From assembly GCF_000626675.1 (NCBI RefSeq), contig NZ_CP006842.1:3162001-3226000 (forward strand): a stretch of 64,000 nt of DNA. The letters run 5' to 3'. Of this stretch, positions 34,463 to 42,402 are shown one piece after another. The translations under genes were made by a program, and so were the position numbers. This stretch comes from Corynebacterium glyciniphilum AJ 3170 (GTDB lineage: Bacteria; Actinomycetota; Actinomycetes; Mycobacteriales; Mycobacteriaceae). Numbering within the stretch: the stretch's first letter is position 1; each line of letters starts with the position of its first letter. Under the pieces are notes generated by a model. It was given only the letters and a program-made list of their open reading frames with translations. It did no database searches and was not told the origin of the DNA.

Positions 34463-36946
34463 CTACCGGGCTACCGCGCCGACCAGCGCCCCGTAGTCGC
34501 CGCGGACCAGGTCGGTAACGGATGCGCACGTGGTCACCGCACCGCCCTGGACAATGGCAATCCGTTCCAGGATCTCGTCGGCTGCAAGGTCGGGACGGTA
34601 CTCCAGCACCGAGCCCAGGTCCCCGTACCAGTCGAACTGGCCACTGAACTTCCCCACGTAGCCGATTCCCACGGTGGGTACCCCGCTGCTCAACGCGGCC
34701 ACGCAGGCATGCATCCGTGCCGATACACAGTGGTCCGCAGCAGCGATGGCAGCCTTTGCCTCGGCTGCCGTGGCGGGGACGGTCAGCGTGGCGTCCACGC
34801 CCACCTCCGCCAGGGCCTCGACGATGCGGCGACCGAGCGCAACGTCGCCCACGCTGTCGCGGACATCGTGGACGACGACCTCGACAGGGCGGTCGTCGCC
34901 CCGCTCCCGCATCCTGTGGCCGAGGTCCCGCCACAGTGTGACGAGATGCTCCGTGCCGACGCCGTACATGCCGCCGAGGTGGGCGTTCGGAACGAAGACG
35001 ACGGGCGCGGCTGAGCGCTCGTGACGTGGCGCGGGCGGAAGCAATGCCGCAATGTCGGGGGTGCTCGGCACCGTCCTCCCGAGAATCTCCGTGGCACGCT
35101 GCGCCGACAGGTGGTCTCGGGCCCGCACGGCCACCGCCGGTTCGAGACCTCGGAGGATGCGTGCCGCGGCCGGATGGACCGTCGTCGGCAGGCTGAAGTT
35201 CACCAAGGCTGCCGGGTGACCTGCCGCGGCAGCGACGTTCAGCATCCGCACCCTGGTCGCCAACAGTGCCAGTTCATAGTCACCAGCGAGCGTGTCAGCG
35301 CCGATGACCACCAGCGGCCCGGAGGCGAGTTCCCGCACCGTCGTGGCGGTCGGGACAGTACCGCGTCCAACGGTCAGATCGCTCAGCGGCAGGACGCCGA
35401 CACCCGCGGGAACCAGGCGCCGCCACGGCTCCGCGTCACCGGGGACCACGAGATCCACACCAGTCTCGGCACCAGCCTCGGACAGCAGGTCCTGCAGGGA
35501 GGATGCCGCGACCAGCCCCATGGCCTCATCGCCGAAGGAGCCGTGAGATGCAGGGAGCACCACCCGCACCCGTCCCGTCCCTGCCCCGCCGATGGCTGGA
35601 CGGGCACGGGGCAGCGGCCGGTGGGAGTTTATTAGCCCGACAACGCGCTGGCCTGCCCACTTGGCCTGTGACACAGCCTGCTCCCGGCGCGACGGCACCG
35701 GATCGGTGGACGACGACGGAGTGGGATGAGCCTGCACGTCACCACGGATCAGGGACGCCAGATCTGACCAGTCCGGTTGCTCGGCCACACGACCAATCGC
35801 ACCGGACGACAGCGTGCGGTAGAGGGCGGGATCAGTGAGCAGCATCTCGATCCCCTCGGCAATAGCCTCCGGAGTGACGTCGTCGGTGACCACCCCGAAC
35901 CCGTCCACCTGGTCGGGGATCGCCCCCACGGGTGTGGCTACACAGGGCACCGCGTGTGCCAGGGCCAGGGTCACCGGACCGGACTGACTGGCCTCGGTAT
36001 AGGGCAGCAGCATGATGTCGAAGCCCCGGACGACGTCGGTGACCTCCTCCTCCGGGATCCACCGGTTGTCCCAGGTGGCGTAGCGTCCGAGCGCGGTGTC
36101 GCGCAGCCGTTCCTCGGGTCCGGAGCCGATGATCCGCAGCTCACATGCCGGAGCGCCCCGCTCCGTCAGAATGCGCATCGCCGCCAGAGCGACGTCGATG
36201 CCCTTGTACTTCTGCAGTCGCCCGAACAGACCGATAACCGGCACCTGCCCTGAGCCGTCAGTACCGTGCGGCAGATCCCGCGGCTCGGTCGCCGCATCCT
36301 CCAGGTCGAACGGCGGGTGATCACCGGTCGTGATCGGCACCGTCACCTGATCGGCGAGGATCCCGGTCACCGCCTCCGAGAAGGTCACGACCCGGTCGGC
36401 TCGACGCAGCTCATTGTGCCGGCCCACCGATTGGACCACGCTGCCCTCTCCAGGGTGTGCCGCCCCGTCGTGGATGCAGGCGACGTACTCCACGTCGCCG
36501 GGAACCAGAATAGGCAGGGCGAGCGACTGGTAGACGCTCTCCATCACACACACGACACGCTCAATGCTGTGCTGCCGGATCCACCGACGTAGCCGAAACG
36601 AGCTCCACAGCAGGCGGGGAAGGCCGAGGACAACCCCGGCCTTCGACGTGTAGGTCGGTACGGGGAACGCCGGGACGCCGCCACGGGCCTGGGCGGCGAA
36701 ACGGGGCGCGATCTCGGCGTCGGGATTGTAGGAGAGAAAGGACAGAGGGTACGGCGCCTGAGACACTGCGGACGTAGCGGAAGCCCGGACATGCTGGTCG
36801 GCGTCGCCGACCTGGAGAGATTCTCGGTTCTGATCCCCGTCGACAAGATCGGCGAGGAATCGGGGGCCGCCACCGGTGCGACCCCAGTGAACCCAGAGTG
36901 TCCTGGCTTCCGACGGCAGGGTGAGGGACCTGTCGACATTGGTCAT
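34463..36946 (-). CDS. Two-domain protein: GT4 glycosyltransferase + polysaccharide pyruvyl transferase
   Basis: 827 aa from the ATG at 36946. Residues ~1-410 form a GT4 enzyme (VIGLFGRLQKYKGIDVALAAMRIL, ELRIIGSGPEERLR, DIMLLPYTEASQSGPVTLALAHAVPCVAT). After a Ser/Pro/Arg linker, residues ~455-827 match the pyruvyltransferase/CsaB type: SHGSFGDEAMGLVAA, PLVVIGADTLAGDYEL, RARDHLSAQRATEILG, CVSARMHACVAALSSGVPTVGIGYVGKFSGQFDW. It could add a sugar and then ketal-pyruvate, giving an acidic polymer. TACAAT (36959-36954) ends 7 nt before the ATG, so the mRNA is leaderless. It is the only minus-strand gene in the EPS block. Confidence 0.88.
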   Translation of the reverse strand: MTNVDRSLTLPSEARTLWVHWGRTGGGPRFLADLVDGDQNRESLQVGDADQHVRASATSAVSQAPYPLSFLSYNPDAEIAPRFAAQARGGVPAFPVPTYTSKAGVVLGLPRLLWSSFRLRRWIRQHSIERVVCVMESVYQSLALPILVPGDVEYVACIHDGAAHPGEGSVVQSVGRHNELRRADRVVTFSEAVTGILADQVTVPITTGDHPPFDLEDAATEPRDLPHGTDGSGQVPVIGLFGRLQKYKGIDVALAAMRILTERGAPACELRIIGSGPEERLRDTALGRYATWDNRWIPEEEVTDVVRGFDIMLLPYTEASQSGPVTLALAHAVPCVATPVGAIPDQVDGFGVVTDDVTPEAIAEGIEMLLTDPALYRTLSSGAIGRVAEQPDWSDLASLIRGDVQAHPTPSSSTDPVPSRREQAVSQAKWAGQRVVGLINSHRPLPRARPAIGGAGTGRVRVVLPASHGSFGDEAMGLVAASSLQDLLSEAGAETGVDLVVPGDAEPWRRLVPAGVGVLPLSDLTVGRGTVPTATTVRELASGPLVVIGADTLAGDYELALLATRVRMLNVAAAAGHPAALVNFSLPTTVHPAAARILRGLEPAVAVRARDHLSAQRATEILGRTVPSTPDIAALLPPAPRHERSAAPVVFVPNAHLGGMYGVGTEHLVTLWRDLGHRMRERGDDRPVEVVVHDVRDSVGDVALGRRIVEALAEVGVDATLTVPATAAEAKAAIAAADHCVSARMHACVAALSSGVPTVGIGYVGKFSGQFDWYGDLGSVLEYRPDLAADEILERIAIVQGGAVTTCASVTDLVRGDYGALVGAVAR

Positions 36947-36953
36947 GGAACAC

Positions 36954-36959
36954 ATTGTA
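36954..36959 (-). promoter_or_regulatory. -10 element TACAAT of a leaderless transcript
   Basis: TACAAT followed by 7 nt and then the ATG at 36946 puts the transcription start on or next to the start codon. No RBS is present. Confidence 0.65.
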
Positions 36960-37017
36960 GGGGGTATTCACGTTGCCCGCCTCGTGGAGCCTGCCTAGGA
37001 TGAGAGGAACTTCAGGG

Positions 37018-37106
37018 GCACTCTCCGCCCTCCTCGTTCTCTCCTCTCCGCACGCTCTCCTCTCTTTCTCTCCCCCCCGCCCCTCCGATTCACCCCTCAC
37101 ACCTCG
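37018..37106 (+). promoter_or_regulatory. CU-rich, G-poor leader upstream of the acyltransferase/phosphatase unit
   Basis: An almost pure C/T tract with only scattered G residues precedes the ATG at 37119. It matches the style of the 93-nt G-free leader at 27200 and the short tract at 40389-40420, both in front of EPS genes. Confidence 0.45.
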
Positions 37107-37118
37107 TAGGACGGTTCG

Positions 37119-38210
37119 ATGACCTCCAACAAGATCCGGCAGGAGACTGCCGTGGCACCCGGCCGCGCCTCCAGCCCCCCATCGCGTAATCTCCCCGTCG
37201 ACACCCTCCGCGGCGTCGCCTGCCTGCTCCTGGTGAGCTTCCATGTCATCGGGTACGACACCACTGACGGTCTCCACGTCACCGACGACAGTGCCCTGCG
37301 CTACTACACCGATTCCGTGGACTACCTGCGCATGCCGTTGTTCACGCTGCTCTCCGGCCTGGTGTACGCCTGGCGTCCATTGCATGCCCCGGGCGACTAC
37401 CTGACGTTCATGGGAAAGAAAGTCCGCCGCCTGCTCGTGCCCTACGTGATCTTCGTCCCCGCCATCGGCGTCACCCAGGTCTACCTCGACGGCACGAACA
37501 CTGCCCGCGAACTGGAGCCGGTGCACTGGCTGCTCTATTCCCTGAGCCCGTACTGGTTCCTGTTGACGACCTTCTGGCTCTTTGCCGTGATCGCCCTGCT
37601 GGATTCGCGGTCCCTGTTGTCCTCCCGCCTCTCCGTCGCCCTGGCGTTCTGCCTGTCTCTGGTCGTTGTCCTCGTCGCGCACACCGAACAGTTCCGGTTC
37701 CTCCAGGTGGGCCAGGCTCTCACCCTCGCCCCGTTCTTCCTCGCCGGCCTCGCCCTGAGCCGATTCTCACTGATCCCGTCCACCCGCACCACCCGGTGGG
37801 CCTGGACCGCGGTGTTGGCCACGGTCGCTGTGGCCGTCCAGCTCTCCCTGACCGGTCGCATGCCCGGGGTGGACGGCGCCTTCAACTCCCGCCACAGCCT
37901 GGTGGGTATCAGCCTCGGAATCCTTTTTCCTCTGGTCTTCCTCGGATGGCACCTGTCCAACCGCCCACTGGCCTGGATCGGCGGCTACTCCTCCGGCATC
38001 TTCCTGTTGCACTCCTTCGCCATCGGCGCCGTCCGTGTGGTCTTCTCCGCCGCAGGCGTCACTGCGACACCTGTGCTTCTGGTGACACTCACCCTTGGCG
38101 GCGTGGGGCTGTCGATCCTCGGGGTCACGGTTCTGCGCCGGGTCCGGGTCGGACAGGTCATCCTCGGAGAGAAGCCACGGGCACGTCGAACGGGAAAGGG
38201 TTCCTCATGA
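37119..38210 (+). CDS. Acyltransferase 3 (OafA/YrhL-like) membrane protein
   Basis: 363 aa, about ten membrane helices. The family signature appears early: NLPVDTLRGVACLLLVSFHVIGYD, with the catalytic-type His in SFHVI, then YLRMPLFTLLSGLVYAWR. It O-acylates (often acetylates) sugars of surface polymers. Its stop overlaps the start of the tyrosine phosphatase gene by 4 nt (ATGA), so the two are translationally coupled. The C-terminus is basic and cytoplasmic. Confidence 0.9.
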   Translation: MTSNKIRQETAVAPGRASSPPSRNLPVDTLRGVACLLLVSFHVIGYDTTDGLHVTDDSALRYYTDSVDYLRMPLFTLLSGLVYAWRPLHAPGDYLTFMGKKVRRLLVPYVIFVPAIGVTQVYLDGTNTARELEPVHWLLYSLSPYWFLLTTFWLFAVIALLDSRSLLSSRLSVALAFCLSLVVVLVAHTEQFRFLQVGQALTLAPFFLAGLALSRFSLIPSTRTTRWAWTAVLATVAVAVQLSLTGRMPGVDGAFNSRHSLVGISLGILFPLVFLGWHLSNRPLAWIGGYSSGIFLLHSFAIGAVRVVFSAAGVTATPVLLVTLTLGGVGLSILGVTVLRRVRVGQVILGEKPRARRTGKGSS

Positions 38211-38731
38211 AGATCCTCATCGTCTGCACCGGCAACATCTGCCGCTCCCCCGCCGCGGCATACCTGCTGCGTGAGGCGATCCCGGCGGCATCAGGATCGA
38301 CCAGTGGCACCGTCACAGTGACCAGCGCCGGGACCGCCGGGATGAGCGGATACCCGATGGATCCCCGCTCCCTGAAGTATCTCTCCGACCACGGCGTTGA
38401 CGGATCCGGGTTCACCGCACGCCGGGTAAACCGTCGGGTCCTGCAGGACGTCGACCTCGTCATCGGACTCGAGAAGACCCATGTCGACCACTGCCTACGT
38501 CTCGCCCCTGCACTGCTGAAACGAACCTTCCGGCTGCACCAGCTCGCTGAATGGCACCGCAGCGGCGACCTCACCTCCCTGACTCAGCTGCCTCATCTGC
38601 GCCACCAGCTGCCCCGGATTCTCCACGACCACCGCGACCCCGTCGGATTCACCTCCACCGAGGAATACACCGCCCTGCTCGACGCCATCGCCGATGACAT
38701 CCGTGCACTGGCCACTCTGGTGACCCACTGA
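38207..38731 (+). CDS. Low-molecular-weight protein tyrosine phosphatase
   Basis: 174 aa. The phosphate-binding loop VCTGNICRSP (Cys7, Arg13) is at the N-terminus, and a late DP (HDHRDPVGF) fits the general-acid loop. Such phosphatases dephosphorylate the Tyr cluster of BY-kinases and so cycle capsule/EPS chain length; the kinase part of the gene at 30010 is the obvious partner. The ATG at 38207 overlaps the acyltransferase stop. Confidence 0.93.
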   Translation: MKILIVCTGNICRSPAAAYLLREAIPAASGSTSGTVTVTSAGTAGMSGYPMDPRSLKYLSDHGVDGSGFTARRVNRRVLQDVDLVIGLEKTHVDHCLRLAPALLKRTFRLHQLAEWHRSGDLTSLTQLPHLRHQLPRILHDHRDPVGFTSTEEYTALLDAIADDIRALATLVTH

Positions 38732-38753
38732 CCCTCGCCTAGGAGGCTTCCCT

Positions 38754-39845
38754 ATGCCGCCCACACTCCGGCTCACCTGGATTGACACGGTGAAAGGCAT
38801 CGCCGTGATCCTGGTCGTCCTCTACCACGCAGTCAGTCTGGCGCAGGACAAGTCCTGGTCAGGTGACCAGCTGTCCATGCTCACCTCGGCACTGCTGACA
38901 GTGCGCATGCCCTTGTTCTTCGCCATGTCCGGTTTCTTCATCCTACGCCGTATCGACCGCCCCTGGTCATGGCAGCTCCGTAACCGCATCGGACCGTTCC
39001 TGTGGTTGTTCATCCTCTGGACCGCGGTATGGCTCCTCGTCTTCGACATTCTGCCCTGGCACCGCGCGGGAGACTCCGGAACAACCTCGCTGCAGGACAT
39101 CGTCCGGCTGCTCGTGGACCCCTCGATCGGCCCCTGGTACATCTACGCCCTGGCGATCTACATCATCGCCGTGAAGCTGATGCGCCCCCTGCCGGTGTGG
39201 CTGCAGTTCCTCCTCGGCGCCACCGTCTCCCTCCCGGTAGCCTGCGGTGTCCTGACCATCGACTCGTGGGTATGGACCTCACTCCTGTCCCACTTCATCG
39301 CCTTCCAGATCGGCGCGCTGGCCCACCGCACGCTCTCCACAATCGCCGACCATGCGACCCTGTGGTGGCTGCTCGGCTACGGTGCCCTGTGGGGCGGGTG
39401 CACCGCGGCCCTGTTCGTCCTGGACCTGGGCCTCGACAACCTCGCGCGCATCCCGGTCACGCTACTGGGCATGGCGATGGGAATCACCGCCGCTGTCCTG
39501 ATCGACCGTCATGCGCCCTTCCTGAAACTCGCGTGGGTGGGGAAAAACACGCTACCGATCTACCTGCTGCACGTCCCGCTCCTCGGTGCCGTCTACAGTC
39601 TCGACCTGGGTCTCCCCTCGACGGCGGTCGTAGCCGTCGGCGTGCCGGTGCTGTGCACCGTCCTCGCCGTTGCCGGTGCGCTCTTGATCTGGCGGGTGAC
39701 CCGACGGGTCCCGGGCATCTACACCGCGCCCTGGACGGGCGACGGGGCAAACACCAGAAACATCCCTACGACGCCGTCCCGTCCCGGCAGGGGCGACAGG
39801 CGTGACAGGGACGCTGACGGTCGGGTCCAGGTGGGGAACGGGTAG
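38754..39845 (+). CDS. Acyltransferase 3 family membrane protein (fucose-4-O-acetylase-like), copy A
   Basis: 363 aa with about ten membrane helices. It begins RLTWIDTVKGIAVILVVLYHAV, the short-N-terminus signature of the COG3594-like subgroup, followed by LLTVRMPLFFAMSGFFILRRIDRPW. Closely paralogous to the gene at 40429 (shared WIDTVKG, VRMPLFFAM, LRRIDRPW, KNTLPIYLLHVPLLG), so one is probably a duplication. It would acetylate the polysaccharide. An RBS (TAGGAGGC, 38739-38746) precedes the start. The stop is immediately followed by the next ATG. Confidence 0.88.
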   Translation: MPPTLRLTWIDTVKGIAVILVVLYHAVSLAQDKSWSGDQLSMLTSALLTVRMPLFFAMSGFFILRRIDRPWSWQLRNRIGPFLWLFILWTAVWLLVFDILPWHRAGDSGTTSLQDIVRLLVDPSIGPWYIYALAIYIIAVKLMRPLPVWLQFLLGATVSLPVACGVLTIDSWVWTSLLSHFIAFQIGALAHRTLSTIADHATLWWLLGYGALWGGCTAALFVLDLGLDNLARIPVTLLGMAMGITAAVLIDRHAPFLKLAWVGKNTLPIYLLHVPLLGAVYSLDLGLPSTAVVAVGVPVLCTVLAVAGALLIWRVTRRVPGIYTAPWTGDGANTRNIPTTPSRPGRGDRRDRDADGRVQVGNG

Positions 39846-40388
39846 ATGGTCCTTCTCCGCCACCTGGGCGTCCTGCTCCTCGTATTCTGTCTGTGCCTGT
39901 GGGGATGGTTCGCGCTGACGAAGATCTACCTCCCGCGCCTCGACCCGATACCCGCCGACGTCGACGTCCTGATGCAGGTCGGTGGCGCGGCTCCCGCCGA
40001 TGTCACCCGTGCCAGAGAGCTGGCGCACGACAACGGCATCGCCGACCTGGTGATCTCGGACCCCACCGGCGTGCAGCGCTTCCACGACTCCTGGTGCGCA
40101 CCACTGGACGGAGTCCGGGTGCACTGTTTCGCACCCGACCCCTCGACGACCCGTGGGGAAGCCCAGGAGTTCGCCCGCCTGGCCGCCGAGCACCACTGGG
40201 ACTCTGCCATGGTGCTGGCCACCGGCCGCGAGCACGTGGAACGGGTCCGGCTGTACTTCAGCCGGTGCTGGGACGGTGAGCTCTCAGTCAACCGGCCCGC
40301 CAGCTCCCGGTCACTGCTCACCCACGTCAAACAGGCCGGATATCAGACCGCCGGATGGGCCCGTGCCATGACCACCCTCAACTGCTGA
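39846..40388 (+). CDS. DUF218/YdcF-like envelope protein
   Basis: 180 aa. One N-terminal membrane anchor (LLVFCLCLWGWFALT) is followed by a Rossmann-like domain: DVDVLMQVGGAAPADVTRARELAHDNGIADLVISDP, then STTRGEAQEFARLAAEHHWDSAMVLATGREHVERVRLYF. The pattern 'TrgEA..... ....vlvtsrfHv.Ra' is that of the DUF218 (SanA/ElyC-like) family, linked to envelope carbohydrate metabolism. It starts directly after the stop of the preceding acyltransferase, so it is co-translated. Confidence 0.8.
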   Translation: MVLLRHLGVLLLVFCLCLWGWFALTKIYLPRLDPIPADVDVLMQVGGAAPADVTRARELAHDNGIADLVISDPTGVQRFHDSWCAPLDGVRVHCFAPDPSTTRGEAQEFARLAAEHHWDSAMVLATGREHVERVRLYFSRCWDGELSVNRPASSRSLLTHVKQAGYQTAGWARAMTTLNC

Positions 40389-40428
40389 CCCTCCCTACTC
40401 TCCCCTCCCCACTCTCCAAGGAGGCCTC

Positions 40429-41532
40429 ATGACCGAACAAACTCCCGGTTCCACCGCCATGTCCGCCATCTCTGGCACTTCTGCCATGTCGCCGACGACA
40501 CGGGTCGCCTGGATCGACACCGTCAAGGGCGCCGCGATCCTTCTGGTCGTCCTGATGCACGTTGCGACAGAAGCAGTGGACCAGTCCTGGTACGACCCCC
40601 GCATCCTCGACGCCATGTCACCGCTGCGCACCGTGCGCATGCCGCTGTTTTTCGCCATGGCGGGCTATTTCTTCCTGCGGAGGATCGACCGCCCCTGGCC
40701 GTGGCAGGTCCAGAACCGACTCGGACCATTCCTCTGGCTCTTCCTCCTGTGGAGTGCCCTGTGGACCCTGTCTGCCCAGGTCTTTCCCTGGAATACCGCC
40801 GACTACAGCCTCCTGCACCTGATCGGCGTTCCCCTCGACCCGAGCTACGGACCATGGTTCATCTACGCCCTGGCGATGTACTACGCGGTAGTCAAGCTCC
40901 TGCGGCCACTGCCCCTGTGGCTGCAGTTCAGCATCGGTGCGGCCATCTCCCTCCCGGTGGCGTTTGGTTGGATCCCCGTCGACAACTTCGCCTGGGAACG
41001 CACCCTGACCCACTTCGTGGTGTTCCAGTTCGGCGTATACGGACACTGGATCATCGCCGCCATCGCCGAGCGCGCGTCACCACTGTCCCTGCTCGCTACC
41101 GGCGGGACCTGGGTGGCAGGAATCGCCGGGGTGACCGTGACCGGCATCGGGCTGTCCTCGGTGTGTTGGCTACCGTTGACCGCACTGGGCATGGGCACCG
41201 GGATCATCACCGCCACTCTCATCGCCCGTCACCTGCCCTGGCTGCACCTGGACTGGTTCGGACGCAACACCCTGCCTGTCTATCTTCTCCACCTCCCCGT
41301 GCTCGGCGTGCTGTTGGTCTACGACCCCGGGCTCACGTCCTCCCCGGTGACGGCCACGGCGGGGACCCTGGTCCTGACCGTCCTTACAGTGGGCGGGACA
41401 CTGGTGCTGTGGCGGATCCTGCGTCCGGTACCCGGCCTGTTCATTGCTCCGTGGCCAGGCGAGGGGGCGAACACCCGACCGTCCCGGCTGGTTGCGGCTG
41501 CCACGGTTACCGACGTGTTTCCCCGAACTTGA
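40429..41532 (+). CDS. Acyltransferase 3 family membrane protein, copy B
   Basis: 367 aa, a paralogue of the gene at 38754: TRVAWIDTVKGAAILLVVLMHVATEAV, TVRMPLFFAMAGYFFLRRIDRPWPWQ, RNTLPVYLLHLPVLG. The N-terminal ~20 residues (Ser/Met/Thr-rich, with SAMS/TAMS repeats) are not in copy A. A strong RBS (AAGGAGG, 40419-40425) follows a CU-rich stretch (40389-40420). It is the last gene of the EPS cluster and is followed by ~670 bp without a plus-strand gene. Confidence 0.88.
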   Translation: MTEQTPGSTAMSAISGTSAMSPTTRVAWIDTVKGAAILLVVLMHVATEAVDQSWYDPRILDAMSPLRTVRMPLFFAMAGYFFLRRIDRPWPWQVQNRLGPFLWLFLLWSALWTLSAQVFPWNTADYSLLHLIGVPLDPSYGPWFIYALAMYYAVVKLLRPLPLWLQFSIGAAISLPVAFGWIPVDNFAWERTLTHFVVFQFGVYGHWIIAAIAERASPLSLLATGGTWVAGIAGVTVTGIGLSSVCWLPLTALGMGTGIITATLIARHLPWLHLDWFGRNTLPVYLLHLPVLGVLLVYDPGLTSSPVTATAGTLVLTVLTVGGTLVLWRILRPVPGLFIAPWPGEGANTRPSRLVAAATVTDVFPRT

Positions 41533-42142
41533 CGGATCATGTCAAGAATATGAGCTAAGCATATACTTGGTGATGTTCTACCCCCGGAAGAAATTGTCTC
41601 GCGGGAGCGTAACGAACGCAGCAGAAAAACGATGGTGCATCTGTACTGGAAGAACGCTGTCAATATCCTCGGGGGACAGTGTGCAGGTAGCCAGGTGGCT
41701 ACCCCCACGGCGCTTTTTCCGCCGTTGCAGATGACCAGTTGGCCTGCCTATCTTCATGGCACGCCAGCAACGAGCTACCGGTGATCCTCGGTTCTCTCCT
41801 CGCCTCCGGTCTCTGCCCCTGGCACACAACTCAACAGTTCGCCATCGGCCCCTCCGGGCACTGCACCCCTCAACGCCCACGTTGCATCGTCCTCCTCTCC
41901 TCTCTGGCGGTGCACTGCGTGGAAAACGTCCGGAGCCTCTCCTCACGAACCCGGTGGTGTGACACATGAGAACAGTCGGGCCCGCCACCGGAACAATCTC
42001 CGGTGGCGGGCCCGACTGTGTGCCGGGGCGCCCCCACTGCCGGACGATGACCGTGGGTTGGAATTGGCCGGAAGTTCCACCCTCTGACGCTCGTCCCACG
42101 GCGGGCCCCAACCTCCGGGAGCATCGGGCGCATCAGGCACAG
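41533..42142. other. Intergenic region after the EPS cluster with hairpins, no convincing gene
   Basis: Two structures stand out. A perfect hairpin GGTAGCC-AGGT-GGCTACC at 41686-41703 is followed by a CGGCG...CGCCG pair with a T-run between. A 20-bp perfect stem lies at 41973-42020 (separate entry). Short ORFs on both strands have neither RBS nor recognisable content. A promoter-like AT-rich stretch (CATATACTTGG) lies at 41560-41570. A small RNA is possible. Confidence 0.5.
41973..42020. terminator. Very strong hairpin, probable terminator of the EPS cluster
   Basis: A perfect 20-bp stem (41973-41992 with 42001-42020) closes an 8-nt loop. There is no T-run on the plus strand. It separates the EPS cluster from the minus-strand mini-gene and vanW. 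Confidence 0.75.
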
Positions 42143-42183
42143 AAAAAAGGGCCTGCACATGACAGAACGTCACGCACAGGCCC
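42143..42183 (-). terminator. Rho-independent terminator of the mini-gene
   Basis: On the minus strand GGGCCTGTGCGTGAC pairs with GTCATGTGCAGGCCC (15 bp including G-U pairs, 5-nt loop) and is followed by TTTTTT. This is the most canonical terminator in the window. It begins 21 nt after the stop codon of the 22-codon gene. Confidence 0.9.
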
Positions 42184-42203
42184 CGACAAAGCAGAGCGTC
42201 AGG

Positions 42204-42272
42204 TCACAGACCGCCGAGCAGAAGGTGAAGAAGATCGCCGACGATAGCAACAAGACCAGCAACAAGACCCAT
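42204..42272 (-). CDS. Mini-gene for a 22-residue hydrophobic, phenol-soluble-modulin-like peptide
   Basis: Start ATG at 42272, stop TGA at 42204. AAGGAGA ends 6 nt before the ATG, the best RBS in the neighbourhood, and a canonical terminator follows. The peptide begins MGLVAGLVAIVG and ends HLLLGGL. It has one Asp, one His and no Lys or Arg, and would form a strongly hydrophobic helix. The N-terminus is strikingly like staphylococcal PSM-alpha1 (MGIIAGIIKVIK). An exact 12-bp tandem duplication encodes GLVA twice. T-ending codons (CTT, GTT, GCT) dominate, unlike neighbouring genes. Other possibilities are a channel-forming PorA/PorH-like peptide or a type I toxin. It is too short for standard gene callers. 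Confidence 0.75.
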   Translation of the reverse strand: MGLVAGLVAIVGDLLHLLLGGL

Positions 42273-42322
42273 GATGATTCTCCTTATGAGGGGTGAACGC
42301 CCCCGGCATTCCCGGGGAACTG

Positions 42323-42342
42323 GGTACTAATCTAGAAGTACC
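42323..42342. promoter_or_regulatory. Inverted repeat over the candidate promoter of the mini-gene
   Basis: GGTACT (42323-42328) and AGTACC (42337-42342) form a perfect 6-bp inverted repeat around AATCTAGA. On the minus strand it contains TAGATT (42334-42329), a plausible -10 about 50 nt upstream of the mini-gene start. A second dyad, CCCCGG/CCGGGG (42301-42317), lies in the leader. Confidence 0.45.
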
Positions 42343-42402
42343 GTGTCACCGACCTGTTTCCCCCGGGCTACAGTCCGGTAAGGAAGTACCAGGCCAGGCA
42401 CG

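Noticed and set aside
41578..42111. Minus-strand frame in the gap after the EPS cluster
   Set aside because: It crosses the 20-bp stem of the terminator, lacks an RBS and has no family resemblance.
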